Positions 19,185 through 27,520 of a stretch of 33,827 nucleotides of DNA are shown here, one piece after another. A program made the position numbers and the translations under genes. A model generated the notes under the pieces. It did no database searches and was not told where the DNA came from. It saw only the letters and a list, made by a program, of their open reading frames with translations. The stretch is from contig JAYQOT010000024.1 in NCBI GenBank assembly GCA_038144955.1, positions 1 to 33,827 of the forward strand. Direction: 5' to 3'. Position 1 is the stretch's first letter, and each line of letters starts with the position of its first letter. This DNA is from Ga0077527 sp038144955. GTDB taxonomy: Bacteria > Pseudomonadota > Gammaproteobacteria > Burkholderiales > SG8-41.

Positions 19185-21181
19185 AACATCTGCTGCAGGT
19201 ACGCGATCTGCGCACCCGGATCCTCGGCAACGGGGTTCCGGTGCGTGCCGTCGATGGCGTTTCCTTCGATATTGCCGCCGGTGAAACCTATGCGCTGGTC
19301 GGCGAATCCGGCTGTGGCAAGTCGATGACCGCACTGTCGATCATGCGCCTGCTGCCCGAGCAGGCGGAAATTGCCGGAGGCAGGGTGGAGCTCGACGGTG
19401 AAGATCTCTTCGCACTGCCAGAGGCGAAGATGCGTGATGTGCGCGGTCGCCGGGTGGCGATGATTTTTCAGGAGCCGGGCCTTTCGCTGAATCCGGTGAT
19501 GACCGTGGGCGCCCAGATCGCGGAGGCGGTACGGCGGCACACAACCCTCACCGGGGACGCTGTGGATGCCCGCGTGCTGGAGCTGCTGGACGCAGTGCAC
19601 ATGCCCGATACTCCGCGCCGCGCCGGTGAATATCCGTTCCAGATGTCGGGCGGAATGAAACAGCGGGTGATGATCGCGATGGCTCTGGCCTGCGATCCGG
19701 AACTGCTGATTGCAGATGAACCGACAACTGCCCTGGATGTGACCGTGCAGGCCCAGGTGCTGGAACTGCTTGCCGAACTGCAGCGCAAGCGCGGCATGGC
19801 AATGCTGCTGATTACCCATGACCTGGGCGTAGTGGCGCAGATGGCGCACCAGGTGGCAGTGATGTATGCGGGCGAAATCATCGAAACCGCTCCCGCCGGG
19901 GTTTTTTTCCGGGGTCCGGCACATCCCTATTCGCGCAAACTGTTTGAATCTCTGCCCGAGCGTGCCGGGCGCGGAAGGGTGCTGGCGGCGATTCCCGGTA
20001 CGGTACCGGCGCTGAACCGCCGTTTCGACGGTTGCCGGTTCGTCGAACGCTGCGCCAGCGTCCTGCCGCATTGCGCTGAACGGATTCCGCCTTGGTGCAA
20101 TGTTTCGGGGGAGGGGCATCGCGTCAAATGCCATCTGCATCACGACCGCCCGCAGGCTGCGGTGGAGGGTGTGAGAGCGCCGGTGCGGGAACAGCCGGCT
20201 GCGGTCGCCGCCGCGAGTCCGCTATTGCAGGTCAGTGATCTCAAGGTGCATTTTCCGCTGTTCAAGGGCTTGCTGCGGCGGGTATCCGGACATGTCATGG
20301 CGGTGGACGGCGTATCGTTCGACATTACGCCGGGACGGACGCTCGGGCTGGTCGGCGAGTCGGGTTGCGGGAAAACCACGGTCGGCAAGGGTTTGCTGCG
20401 ACTGACAGAACCCACCGCAGGCCGGGTTCTGTTCGGTGGCGAGGATTTTCTGGCGCTGGGGCGCGCAGAGCTGCGTGACCGGCGCCGCCAGGCGCAGATC
20501 ATCTTCCAGGATCCCTACGCCTCGCTGAATCCGCGGGTGCGCATCGGCGATGCGCTGGAGGAAGGCATGCTGGCTCTGCATGCGGGTGGTAATCCGGAAG
20601 AAAGGCAGGCGCGCATCGACACGCTGCTGGGCGAGGTGGGTCTCTCGCCGGAAATCAAGAGCCGTTATCCACATGAATTTTCCGGTGGTCAGCGCCAGCG
20701 CATTGCCATAGCACGGGCGCTGTCAGTGGATCCGCAACTGATCGTCTGTGACGAACCCACCAGCGCACTCGATGTATCGGTGCAGGCGCAGATACTGAAC
20801 CTGCTCAAGCGACTGCAGCGGGACAAGGGCATCGCCTACCTGTTCATCAGCCACAACATGTCGGTGATCGAGTACATGGCGGATGAGATTGCGGTGATGT
20901 ACCTGGGGCGCATCGTGGAGCGCGGCGGTGTCGAGGAGGTTCTGCGCTCCCCCCGGCATCCCTATACCCAGGCGTTGCTGGCTGCCGTGCCGGTGACGGA
21001 TCCAGGTGCGCGGCGGCCGGTGATCAGGGTGACCGGCGATCCGCCCTCGCCGGTGAATCCGCCGTCAGGATGTCATTTCCATCCCCGCTGCAATGCTGCG
21101 CTGCCCGAATGCAGTGCCGTCTATCCCGGATCACGCGAATTCGGTGCCGCGCATACAGCGCACTGCCACCTCTACGACTGA
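19181..21181 (+). CDS. Fused DppD-DppF-type peptide ABC transporter ATPase
   Basis: A 666-residue protein with two complete ABC domains in one chain. Half one: Walker A GESGCGKS (41-48), signature SGGMKQ (156-161), Walker B LLIADE (175-180). Half two: GESGCGKT (392-399), SGGQRQR (501-507), LIVCDE (520-525). Each half ends in the oligopeptide-transporter C-terminal extension with spaced cysteines: C285, C291, C298, C306, C317 and C631, C637, C644, C662. This pattern has been linked to an iron-sulfur cluster in some Opp/Dpp ATPases. The fusion fixes a one-to-one DppD/DppF ratio. The ATG overlaps the permease stop; the longer in-frame reading runs into that permease. Confidence 0.95.
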   Translation: MKHLLQVRDLRTRILGNGVPVRAVDGVSFDIAAGETYALVGESGCGKSMTALSIMRLLPEQAEIAGGRVELDGEDLFALPEAKMRDVRGRRVAMIFQEPGLSLNPVMTVGAQIAEAVRRHTTLTGDAVDARVLELLDAVHMPDTPRRAGEYPFQMSGGMKQRVMIAMALACDPELLIADEPTTALDVTVQAQVLELLAELQRKRGMAMLLITHDLGVVAQMAHQVAVMYAGEIIETAPAGVFFRGPAHPYSRKLFESLPERAGRGRVLAAIPGTVPALNRRFDGCRFVERCASVLPHCAERIPPWCNVSGEGHRVKCHLHHDRPQAAVEGVRAPVREQPAAVAAASPLLQVSDLKVHFPLFKGLLRRVSGHVMAVDGVSFDITPGRTLGLVGESGCGKTTVGKGLLRLTEPTAGRVLFGGEDFLALGRAELRDRRRQAQIIFQDPYASLNPRVRIGDALEEGMLALHAGGNPEERQARIDTLLGEVGLSPEIKSRYPHEFSGGQRQRIAIARALSVDPQLIVCDEPTSALDVSVQAQILNLLKRLQRDKGIAYLFISHNMSVIEYMADEIAVMYLGRIVERGGVEEVLRSPRHPYTQALLAAVPVTDPGARRPVIRVTGDPPSPVNPPSGCHFHPRCNAALPECSAVYPGSREFGAAHTAHCHLYD

Positions 21182-21187
21182 TTTTTT

Positions 21188-22609
21188 CTAGCGATTGCTG
21201 GCGGCGACGACGGTTGAATCGTCGCGGCGCGCGACGGCTTTGGCGGAAGAGGGCTTCACCGCGGTTTTGGCTTTCTGGGGGCTTGCCTTTGCCGTTGTCG
21301 CTGCCTTCGCCGGTTGCTTGCGCACGTTCTGCTTGGCGTTTTTGGCGCGCACCGCCTTGTAGGCACGGCTCACCGTGACCGGCGGCGCGGGCAGGTCGGG
21401 CAGGTTGGGTGTGGCGCCATTCTTGACCGGCACCAACAGCGACTGGCCGACGCGGAACGGGTGCTTGCCGCTGATGTTGTTGACCCGTTTGAGTTCGGTC
21501 ATGCTGATTCCGTACTGGGCAGCAACCTTTTCCGGTTTTTCCCCGCGTTTCAGGATGTGCGCCTGCCATGAGACCAGGGGGTCTTCATATTTTTCGAGGT
21601 TGGCCTGGAAGGACTCAACCCGGTCGCGCGGCAGGACGATGGTATCCGCCACCCCGGCCTTGATCACCGGCTTGTTGTGTGCGGGATTGAGGAACCTGAA
21701 TTCGTCCAGCGGCATGCCGGCAAACTGCGCGGCCAGCTTGACGTCGATGTGCTTTTCAACGGTGACGACGGCGAAATAGGGTTCGTTGGGAACGGCCATC
21801 AGCCGGATGCCAAAACGCGCCGGATCGTTGATGATGTTTTTTACCGCCATCAGCTTCGGGATGTAATTGCGGGTTTCGGCGGGCATGGTCAGGCTTGAGT
21901 AATCCGCCGGTTTGCCGCGGGCCTGGTTGCGTGCTACCGCCCGTGCCACCGCACCTTCGCCCCAGTTGTAGGAGGCGAGGGCAAGTTCCCAGTCGTTGAA
22001 CTGGGCGTAGAGTTTTTCCAGGTAATCGAGCGCGGCGCTGGTTGCGGCTATGACATCGCGGCGGCCGTCATACCACCAGTTCTGCTGTAATCCGTAGAGC
22101 TTTCCGGTCGAAGGGATGAACTGCCACAGTCCCGAGGCATGCGAACGCGAATACGCCTGGGGGTTGTAGGCTGATTCAATCATCGGCAGCAGCGCGATTT
22201 CCGCAGGCATTTTGCGGCGTTCGACTTCCTCGACGATGTGATATAGGTAATGGCTGCCGCGCTCGACCATGGCAGCCATGTAGTCGGGCTTGGATGAATA
22301 ATAATTTTCCCAGTCGCCGACCAGCTTGCTGTCCAGGGGCTGCATCGTGAAGCCCGCGCGGATGCGTTCCCACAGGTCTGCAGGCTGCGGTTTCACTGCC
22401 ACCACTGGTGGCGGGAGTGGCGGTACTGTGACGACTGCTTCGGTCACTGTCACGGCGGGCGTGACTACAGGTGCTGCTACGACCGGGGTTTGCGCGGGTT
22501 CTTCATGGACTGGCAACTGGGCACAGGCGCCGACCAGCATCAGCAATGCCGCAACCGTGCAGCGCACGGCGGGCGTCAGGGGCAGGGCATGGGTATGCAG
22601 TTTCAGCAT
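21188..22609 (-). CDS. mltD: Membrane-bound lytic murein transglycosylase D (lipoprotein)
   Basis: A 473-residue outer-membrane-type lipoprotein that cleaves peptidoglycan glycan strands to anhydromuropeptides. The lipobox LVGAC puts the lipid cysteine at residue 29. A Pro/Val linker (37-75) leads to the SLT domain with catalytic Glu145 in MIESAYNP and the following ASGLWQFIPSTG. One clear LysM motif spans about 350-397, fewer than E. coli MltD. The last 58 residues are Lys/Ala rich and basic. I prefer the ATG at 22609 to the TTG at 22618 because a promoter (TTGACA-N17-TACCAT) would start transcripts only a few bases before the TTG. It converges on the ABC operon with six bases between the stops. 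Confidence 0.93.
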   Translation of the reverse strand: MLKLHTHALPLTPAVRCTVAALLMLVGACAQLPVHEEPAQTPVVAAPVVTPAVTVTEAVVTVPPLPPPVVAVKPQPADLWERIRAGFTMQPLDSKLVGDWENYYSSKPDYMAAMVERGSHYLYHIVEEVERRKMPAEIALLPMIESAYNPQAYSRSHASGLWQFIPSTGKLYGLQQNWWYDGRRDVIAATSAALDYLEKLYAQFNDWELALASYNWGEGAVARAVARNQARGKPADYSSLTMPAETRNYIPKLMAVKNIINDPARFGIRLMAVPNEPYFAVVTVEKHIDVKLAAQFAGMPLDEFRFLNPAHNKPVIKAGVADTIVLPRDRVESFQANLEKYEDPLVSWQAHILKRGEKPEKVAAQYGISMTELKRVNNISGKHPFRVGQSLLVPVKNGATPNLPDLPAPPVTVSRAYKAVRAKNAKQNVRKQPAKAATTAKASPQKAKTAVKPSSAKAVARRDDSTVVAASNR

Positions 22610-22629
22610 GATATGCAATCAGTTGCCGG

Positions 22630-22658
22630 ATGGTAGTCCTCCATGCCGGTGATGTCAA
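22630..22658 (-). promoter_or_regulatory. Sigma-70 promoter of mltD
   Basis: On the minus strand a perfect TTGACA (22653-22658) is followed after 17 bases by TACCAT (22630-22635). Transcription would begin near 22623, about 14 bases before the ATG at 22609. The rest of the 120-bp gap (to 22729) is AT rich with repeated AATATT. Confidence 0.65.
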
Positions 22659-22729
22659 ACCAATATTCCTTCAAAATCAATATTTTATTGTTACAAGTGG
22701 AAGTGCGGCATGAAATGCGGGATGCACGC

Positions 22730-23500
22730 TCAGAAATTGTTTTTCCAGTCGCGGATTTCCGCCAGCACGCTGACCGGGTCGGACAGGTTCTTGTCGGCCC
22801 GGGCACTGGCGCTTTTCATCACTGCAAGTTCGGTGACCCGCAGGAACGGATTGGTCGCCTTTTCCTGGCCTATGGTCGACGGCAGGGTGGGAAGATCACG
22901 TTCACGCAGGGCCTGCATGCGGGTATCGAGTTCCTGCAGCACGCGGTTGTCCGGCTCGGCCGCGCGCGCGAAGCGGATGTTCGACAGGGTGTACTCGTGG
23001 CCGCAGTAGACACGGGTGTCGTCAGGCAGCCGCGACAGGCGGGTCAGTGAATCGTGCATCTGCCGCGGAGTGCCTTCGAACAGCCTGCCGCAACCGGCGG
23101 CAAACAGCGTGTCGCCGCAGAACAGCATGCCGTCGCCGTGGAAGGCGACATGGGAGCGGGTGTGTCCGGGGATTTCCATCGTCTCAAACCCGATGTTGAA
23201 ATGCGGCAGCATGAATTTCTGGCCGTCGGCGAGGCGCTGGGTGACTTCAGGGATGCGCTCGTCATGCGGACCGAAAACCGGCACCGCAGTCCGGGCCAGC
23301 AACGCGGCGTTGCCGCCGACATGATCGGCATGATGGTGGGTGTTGAGTATGGCCACCAGCGTCAGTTTTTCGCGTTCCAGGTAGTCAATGACCGGTCGAG
23401 CGTCACCGGGATCAACCACAGCGGCGTGGGTTGCATCGCGCACGGTCCAGATGTAGTTGTCCGCAAAGGCGCGCAGCGCCACTACCTCGTAACCCGCCAT
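22730..23500 (-). CDS. gloB: Hydroxyacylglutathione hydrolase (glyoxalase II)
   Basis: A 256-residue metallo-beta-lactamase-fold enzyme that hydrolyses S-D-lactoylglutathione to lactate and glutathione in methylglyoxal detoxification. The binuclear metal site THHHADH has H55, H57, D59 and H60; further ligands lie in GHTRSHVAF, GDTLFAAGCGRLFEGT and the CGHEYT segment. The ATG is preceded by GGAGAG. The neighbourhood mltD, gloB, methyltransferase, rnhA, dnaQ matches the order known in enterobacteria. Confidence 0.97.
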   Translation of the reverse strand: MAGYEVVALRAFADNYIWTVRDATHAAVVDPGDARPVIDYLEREKLTLVAILNTHHHADHVGGNAALLARTAVPVFGPHDERIPEVTQRLADGQKFMLPHFNIGFETMEIPGHTRSHVAFHGDGMLFCGDTLFAAGCGRLFEGTPRQMHDSLTRLSRLPDDTRVYCGHEYTLSNIRFARAAEPDNRVLQELDTRMQALRERDLPTLPSTIGQEKATNPFLRVTELAVMKSASARADKNLSDPVSVLAEIRDWKNNF

Positions 23501-23558
23501 TTTCTCTCCATCTCTCTCAGGTTCTGATCAACGCCCGATTATGATTTAAACTCACGTC

Positions 23559-24314
23559 ATGTCAAATGCGCCAGGCAATATTTCCGCCACGGATTGGCTG
23601 TCCACGCCATCGGGCAGTTATGTCGCCGCGAGGGAACAGTCGTATTTTGACCGCGTAGTTGCCGACATATTTGGATATCACGCGCTGCAGCTCGGATTCG
23701 GTGACGTCGATCTGCTGCGTACCAGCCGCATACCGCTGCGAGTGCAGGTGGGGCAGCATCCGACAGCCGGGTTGCGGGCCGATTTCCGCGATCTGCCGGT
23801 TGATTCCAACAGCGTTGATCTGATGCTGTTGCCGCACACCTTGGAATTCTCTTCCGACCCGCACCAGGTGGTGCGCGAGGTGGCGCGTGCCCTGCGCCCC
23901 GAAGGGCATGTCGTGATTTCCGGTTTCAACCCGCTCAGCCTGTGGGGACTGCGTCGCGGATTGAGTGCGAACCGTGAATATCCCTGGTGCGGCCGTTTCA
24001 TCCATCTGCCGAGGGTCAAGGACTGGTTCGCACTGGTTGGCCTGGAGATTGTGGCCGGGTCCATGGCCTGCTACGCGCCGCCCTGCACCGAACAGAAGTG
24101 GCTGGACCGTTTCCAGTTCATGGAAAAAGCCGGCGATCGCTGGTGGCCGGCTGCGGGCGGAATTTATTTCCTGCAGGCCATAAAGCGTGTGCGCGGCATC
24201 CGCCTGATCATGCCGAAATGGAGCGAGCGGGCGGTGCCGAAGAAAAACCTGTCGCCGGTGCCGGAGCGGGTTCGCGATGAAGAGGCCGCCGCGGCACGGG
24301 TGCGCATCCAATGA
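23559..24314 (+). CDS. SAM-dependent methyltransferase-fold protein (YafS-like)
   Basis: A 251-residue class I methyltransferase-like protein. The core block has LQLGFGDVD (near residues 43-51) in place of the usual GxGxG loop, then VDLMLLPHTLEFSSDP and a REVARALRPEGHVVISGFNPLSLWGLRR stretch typical of motif post-I to III. Its place between gloB and rnhA is the place of yafS in E. coli, a gene whose substrate is not established. The glycine loop is degenerate, so SAM binding is likely but not certain. A -10-like TATGAT lies at 23540-23545. Its stop overlaps rnhA by four bases. Confidence 0.85.
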   Translation: MSNAPGNISATDWLSTPSGSYVAAREQSYFDRVVADIFGYHALQLGFGDVDLLRTSRIPLRVQVGQHPTAGLRADFRDLPVDSNSVDLMLLPHTLEFSSDPHQVVREVARALRPEGHVVISGFNPLSLWGLRRGLSANREYPWCGRFIHLPRVKDWFALVGLEIVAGSMACYAPPCTEQKWLDRFQFMEKAGDRWWPAAGGIYFLQAIKRVRGIRLIMPKWSERAVPKKNLSPVPERVRDEEAAAARVRIQ

Positions 24315-24763
24315 GCGAAGTGATCGACATTTACACGGACGGCGCCTGCAAGGGCAATCCCGGCGTCGGTGGCTGGGGCGTGTTGCTCAGCAGTAACGGC
24401 AGGACACGCGAGCTCTTCGGCGGCGAGCCGCTGACCACCAATAACCGCATGGAACTGACCGCTGTGATCCGCGCGCTAGAAGCGCTTAAACGCGAGTGCC
24501 GTGTGCGCCTGCACACCGATTCCAAATACGTGCAGCAGGGCATATCGGAGTGGATCCATTCCTGGAAAAAACGCGGCTGGAAAACCGCCGACAAAAAACC
24601 GGTCAAGAACGAGGATCTGTGGCGGCGCCTGGATGAACTGGCGGCACAACACGACATCGAGTGGCTGTGGGTCAAGGGCCATGCCGGGCACAATGGCAAC
24701 GAGCGTGCCGATGCGCTGGCCAACATGGGCGTTGCCAGCGTCACGAACGGGGAGGGTGGCTGA
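24311..24763 (+). CDS. rnhA: Ribonuclease HI
   Basis: A 150-residue endonuclease that degrades RNA in RNA-DNA hybrids, removing R-loops and primers. All catalytic residues are present at E. coli numbering: D10 (YTDGACKGNPG), E48 (NNRMELTA), D70 (HTDSKYV), H124 (KGHAGH) and D134 (NERADALA). The basic protrusion WIHSWKKRGWKTADKKPVKN (81-100) that grips the hybrid is complete. It overlaps the methyltransferase by four bases and dnaQ by one (TGATG), so the three genes are one translational unit. Confidence 0.98.
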   Translation: MSEVIDIYTDGACKGNPGVGGWGVLLSSNGRTRELFGGEPLTTNNRMELTAVIRALEALKRECRVRLHTDSKYVQQGISEWIHSWKKRGWKTADKKPVKNEDLWRRLDELAAQHDIEWLWVKGHAGHNGNERADALANMGVASVTNGEGG

Positions 24764-25467
24764 TGCCGGCGCGACAGATCGTTCTCGATACCGAAACCAC
24801 GGGCCTGGATCCAAAGCTGGGCCATCGCATCATAGAAGTTGCGGGAGTGGAGCTGGTCAATCGCCGCCTGACGGGGAAGCATTTTCACCGCTACGTCAAT
24901 CCGGGGCGCGACAGTGACGAAGCCGCGCTGCAGGTGCACGGGTTGACCACAGAGTTTCTCTCCGACAAGCCTGCATTCGCGGAAATCGTCACCGAGCTGA
25001 TTGAATACATCGACGGGGCGGAGCTGATCATCCACAACGCCCCGTTCGACATCGGTTTTCTGGACAGCGAACTGGCGCTGGTGAAAAAGAAAAAGGTTTC
25101 AGCCTATTGCCCCGACGTCATCGATACCCTGCGCATGGCGAAGGAGCTGCATCCGGGCAAGCGTAACGGTCTGGATGCCTTGTGCGAGCGCTACCAGGTC
25201 GACAATTCGGAACGCACTCTGCACGGTGCGCTGCTTGATGCGGAGTTGCTGGCCGATGTCTATCTGGCGATGACCCGGGGCCAGGACAGCCTTATCGTCG
25301 AGGCGGAGGTTGTGCAGGTGGCCGCCGGGGAAAAGGGTTTTGATCGCGGCAAGCTGAAACTCGCCGTGGTGCGCGCCAGTGCCGAGGAGCTTTCTGCCCA
25401 CGAAGCGCAGCTTGCCGAGATTGACAAGGCCAGCGGCGGCGCACTGTGGCGCCGCGAGGCTTCCTGA
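24763..25467 (+). CDS. dnaQ: DNA polymerase III epsilon subunit (3'-5' proofreading exonuclease)
   Basis: A 234-residue DEDDh exonuclease that proofreads for the replicative polymerase. Catalytic residues are D9 and E11 (LDTETTGLD), D96 (HNAPFDIGFLD), H154 and D159 (LHGALLDAELLADVY). After the exonuclease domain QDSLIV (174-179) sits where the beta-clamp-binding motif is expected, then a linker and a C-terminal polymerase-alpha-binding tail. The ATG at 24763 is chosen because GGAGGG lies upstream and the MPARQIVLDTETTG start is the family form; longer readings run back into rnhA. Confidence 0.97.
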   Translation: MPARQIVLDTETTGLDPKLGHRIIEVAGVELVNRRLTGKHFHRYVNPGRDSDEAALQVHGLTTEFLSDKPAFAEIVTELIEYIDGAELIIHNAPFDIGFLDSELALVKKKKVSAYCPDVIDTLRMAKELHPGKRNGLDALCERYQVDNSERTLHGALLDAELLADVYLAMTRGQDSLIVEAEVVQVAAGEKGFDRGKLKLAVVRASAEELSAHEAQLAEIDKASGGALWRREAS

Positions 25468-25480
25468 CCCTCCAGGGTCG

Positions 25481-26575
25481 TCAGCCCGAAGTCAGCGCCA
25501 GCAGCTGGCTGAAAGAATCCGCGAACAGTTTCAGTCCCTCGGCCTGAAGGGTTTCGCCTGCTGCATCCATGTCTATGCCCAGGCGCTTGAGAGCTTCGAA
25601 TTGCTCGCTGGCGGCATCCATGCCGGTTTCCAGCGTGGCTTCCGGACGGCCGTGATCGCGGAACGCCGCGAGGGTGGCATCAGGAACGGTGTTGACGGTA
25701 TTCGGGCCGATCAGTGATTCAACGTAGAGCACATCACTGTAGGACGGATTCTTGGTGCCGGTGCTGGCCCACAGCATCGGCTGGGGCCGCGCGCCTTTTT
25801 TGGCGAGGGCCTTGAATTCGCCGCCGAAGGTGGCCTTGAAGTCCCGGTAAGACAGCTTGGCCAGCGCAACTGCCGAGCGGCCACGCAGTGCGAGGGCATC
25901 GCCGCCGATGGCTTCCAGCCTTTTGTCGACGAGGGTGTCGACCCGGCTCAGGAACAGGCTGGCCACCGACTTGACCTTGCGCGCATCGCCACCGCCTTCG
26001 ATGTGACGGGTGATGCCGCGCAGGTAGGCCTGCGCGACATCGTGCACATGCTTCAGCGAGAACATCAGCGTCACATTGACGGAGCAGCCTCGCGCGATCA
26101 GTTCCTCGATGGCCTGCAGTCCGGCCGCGGTTGCCGGCACCTTGATCATCAGGTTGTCACGTTTTACCGCGGCCTTGAGTCGCATTCCCGCTTCGACAGT
26201 ACCCGCGGCGTCGTGCGCCAGCTCAGGGGACACTTCGAGGCTGACGTAACCGTCGTCGCCAGCGGTGCTCTTGTACATCGGCTGCAGTATGTCGCAGGCA
26301 TTCTGGATGTCGGCGACGGCCAGTGTCTCGTAGCGCTGCTCGGCGGTCAGCGCCGGATCAGCCTTAAGTTTCTGCAGGTCTTCGCGGTAATGTTCGCTGT
26401 CGCTGAAGGCCTTGAAAAAAATGGTCGGGTTGGAAGTGACGCCGGCGATGCGGTCATCGCTCACCAGTTTCTTAAGGGTGCCGTCGCGCAGCAGGGTGCG
26501 TGACAGGTTGTCCAGCCAGATGCGCTGTCCCAGTGCATGCAGGCGGATCAGCGGGTTCATCGGTTTGTTGTCCAT
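25481..26575 (-). CDS. tal: Transaldolase
   Basis: A 364-residue transaldolase of the longer bacterial type, moving a three-carbon unit between sugar phosphates in the pentose phosphate pathway. VTSNPTIF (46-53) and the Schiff-base lysine K145 in LMIKVPAT are clear, as is GCSVNVTLMFS. The start at 26575 has AGGA at good spacing and gives MDNKPMNPLIRLHALGQRIW; a longer in-frame reading overlaps nudC. It is 38 bases behind nudC on the same strand. The end converges with dnaQ across 13 bases. Confidence 0.93.
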   Translation of the reverse strand: MDNKPMNPLIRLHALGQRIWLDNLSRTLLRDGTLKKLVSDDRIAGVTSNPTIFFKAFSDSEHYREDLQKLKADPALTAEQRYETLAVADIQNACDILQPMYKSTAGDDGYVSLEVSPELAHDAAGTVEAGMRLKAAVKRDNLMIKVPATAAGLQAIEELIARGCSVNVTLMFSLKHVHDVAQAYLRGITRHIEGGGDARKVKSVASLFLSRVDTLVDKRLEAIGGDALALRGRSAVALAKLSYRDFKATFGGEFKALAKKGARPQPMLWASTGTKNPSYSDVLYVESLIGPNTVNTVPDATLAAFRDHGRPEATLETGMDAASEQFEALKRLGIDMDAAGETLQAEGLKLFADSFSQLLALTSG

Positions 26576-26613
26576 TGCGTTTTTCCTGAAACAGAAGGCT
26601 TGGATTTGCCTCG

Positions 26614-27438
26614 TTACTGTCGCGCCAGTTGCGCAGCGACCGTGGTGATCAGCCGGCGCGAAATGCTGACGCTGGGTGGCAGCCGGGGCAAAGCTTCGGC
26701 GTCGAACCAGGCGGCTTCCTCGATCTCGACGCCGTCGGGCCGGATTTCGCCACCGGCATATTCTGCGACGAAAGCCACCATCAGTGAATGCGGGAACGGC
26801 CACGGCTGGCTGCCGAAGTAGCGCAGTTCGCCGACCTCGACGCCGACTTCCTCGCGCGTCTCGCGCACGACGGTGTCTTCCAGCATCTCGCCGGGTTCGA
26901 CGAATCCGGCAATCGCGGAATAACGTCCCGCCGGCCAGATGCCCTTGCGCGCCAGTAGCAGTTCGCGGCCGCGGGTGACCAGCACCATCACCGCGGGGGA
27001 TACCAGCGGATAGGTGGTATAGCGGCAGGCGGGGCAGGCACGCGCACGTTCATCCGTGCGCGCCTGCATCGGCGTACCGCAGCGGCTGCAGTACTGGTGG
27101 TTGCGTTCCCATTCGAGGAGCTGGAAGGCGCGCCCCGACAGCGCGGCCACTGTGCCGTCGACCATGCTGAAGAGGTCGCGCAACCCGAGCGTCGCCCAGC
27201 CCTCGGGCAGCGGATGGGTTTCACTGACTTCGGCTGCATAGCAATGACGATCGCCAAGCATCCCGAGGTAGGTACTGCGCACCGGCTCGATGCCGTGGTC
27301 GGTCAGGTTGCGGCAGCACGGCAGTTCAGCCGATTCCACGCTTTGCACGAGTATGGATGCACGCTGGAACGTGAACCACAGCGCCGGCGCGTCCTGCGCG
27401 GGCGGCGGCGTGTAGAGCGGCACGTACAGCTCAGGCAT
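26614..27438 (-). CDS. nudC: NAD+ diphosphatase / NAD-capped RNA hydrolase NudC
   Basis: A 274-residue Nudix hydrolase that cleaves NADH or NAD+ to NMN(H) and AMP and, in E. coli, removes NAD caps from RNA. A zinc ribbon uses C117, C120, C135 and C138. The Nudix box runs from G178 (GFVEPGE) through REtREE (192-197) to G199, and the NADH-specific SQPWPFPHS follows at 210-218. The ATG at 27438 is preferred to one at 27453: it has GAG at eight bases, and a TATACT box at 27465-27470 would leave the upstream ATG almost leaderless. It lies 82 bases after the iron-sulfur gene and may have both its own promoter and read-through. Confidence 0.93.
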   Translation of the reverse strand: MPELYVPLYTPPPAQDAPALWFTFQRASILVQSVESAELPCCRNLTDHGIEPVRSTYLGMLGDRHCYAAEVSETHPLPEGWATLGLRDLFSMVDGTVAALSGRAFQLLEWERNHQYCSRCGTPMQARTDERARACPACRYTTYPLVSPAVMVLVTRGRELLLARKGIWPAGRYSAIAGFVEPGEMLEDTVVRETREEVGVEVGELRYFGSQPWPFPHSLMVAFVAEYAGGEIRPDGVEIEEAAWFDAEALPRLPPSVSISRRLITTVAAQLARQ

Positions 27439-27520
27439 GGTGCAGTCTCGCATTCATGGACGCGAGTATAGCCGCTGCGCCCCCGCAGCGGGCGAACATT
27501 GGTCGCTGCCGACGCGTGTA

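Noticed and set aside
22603..22806. A 67-codon minus-strand small open frame between gloB and mltD
   Set aside because: It overlaps the gloB 3' end and the mltD promoter, has no ribosome-binding site and no recognisable composition.
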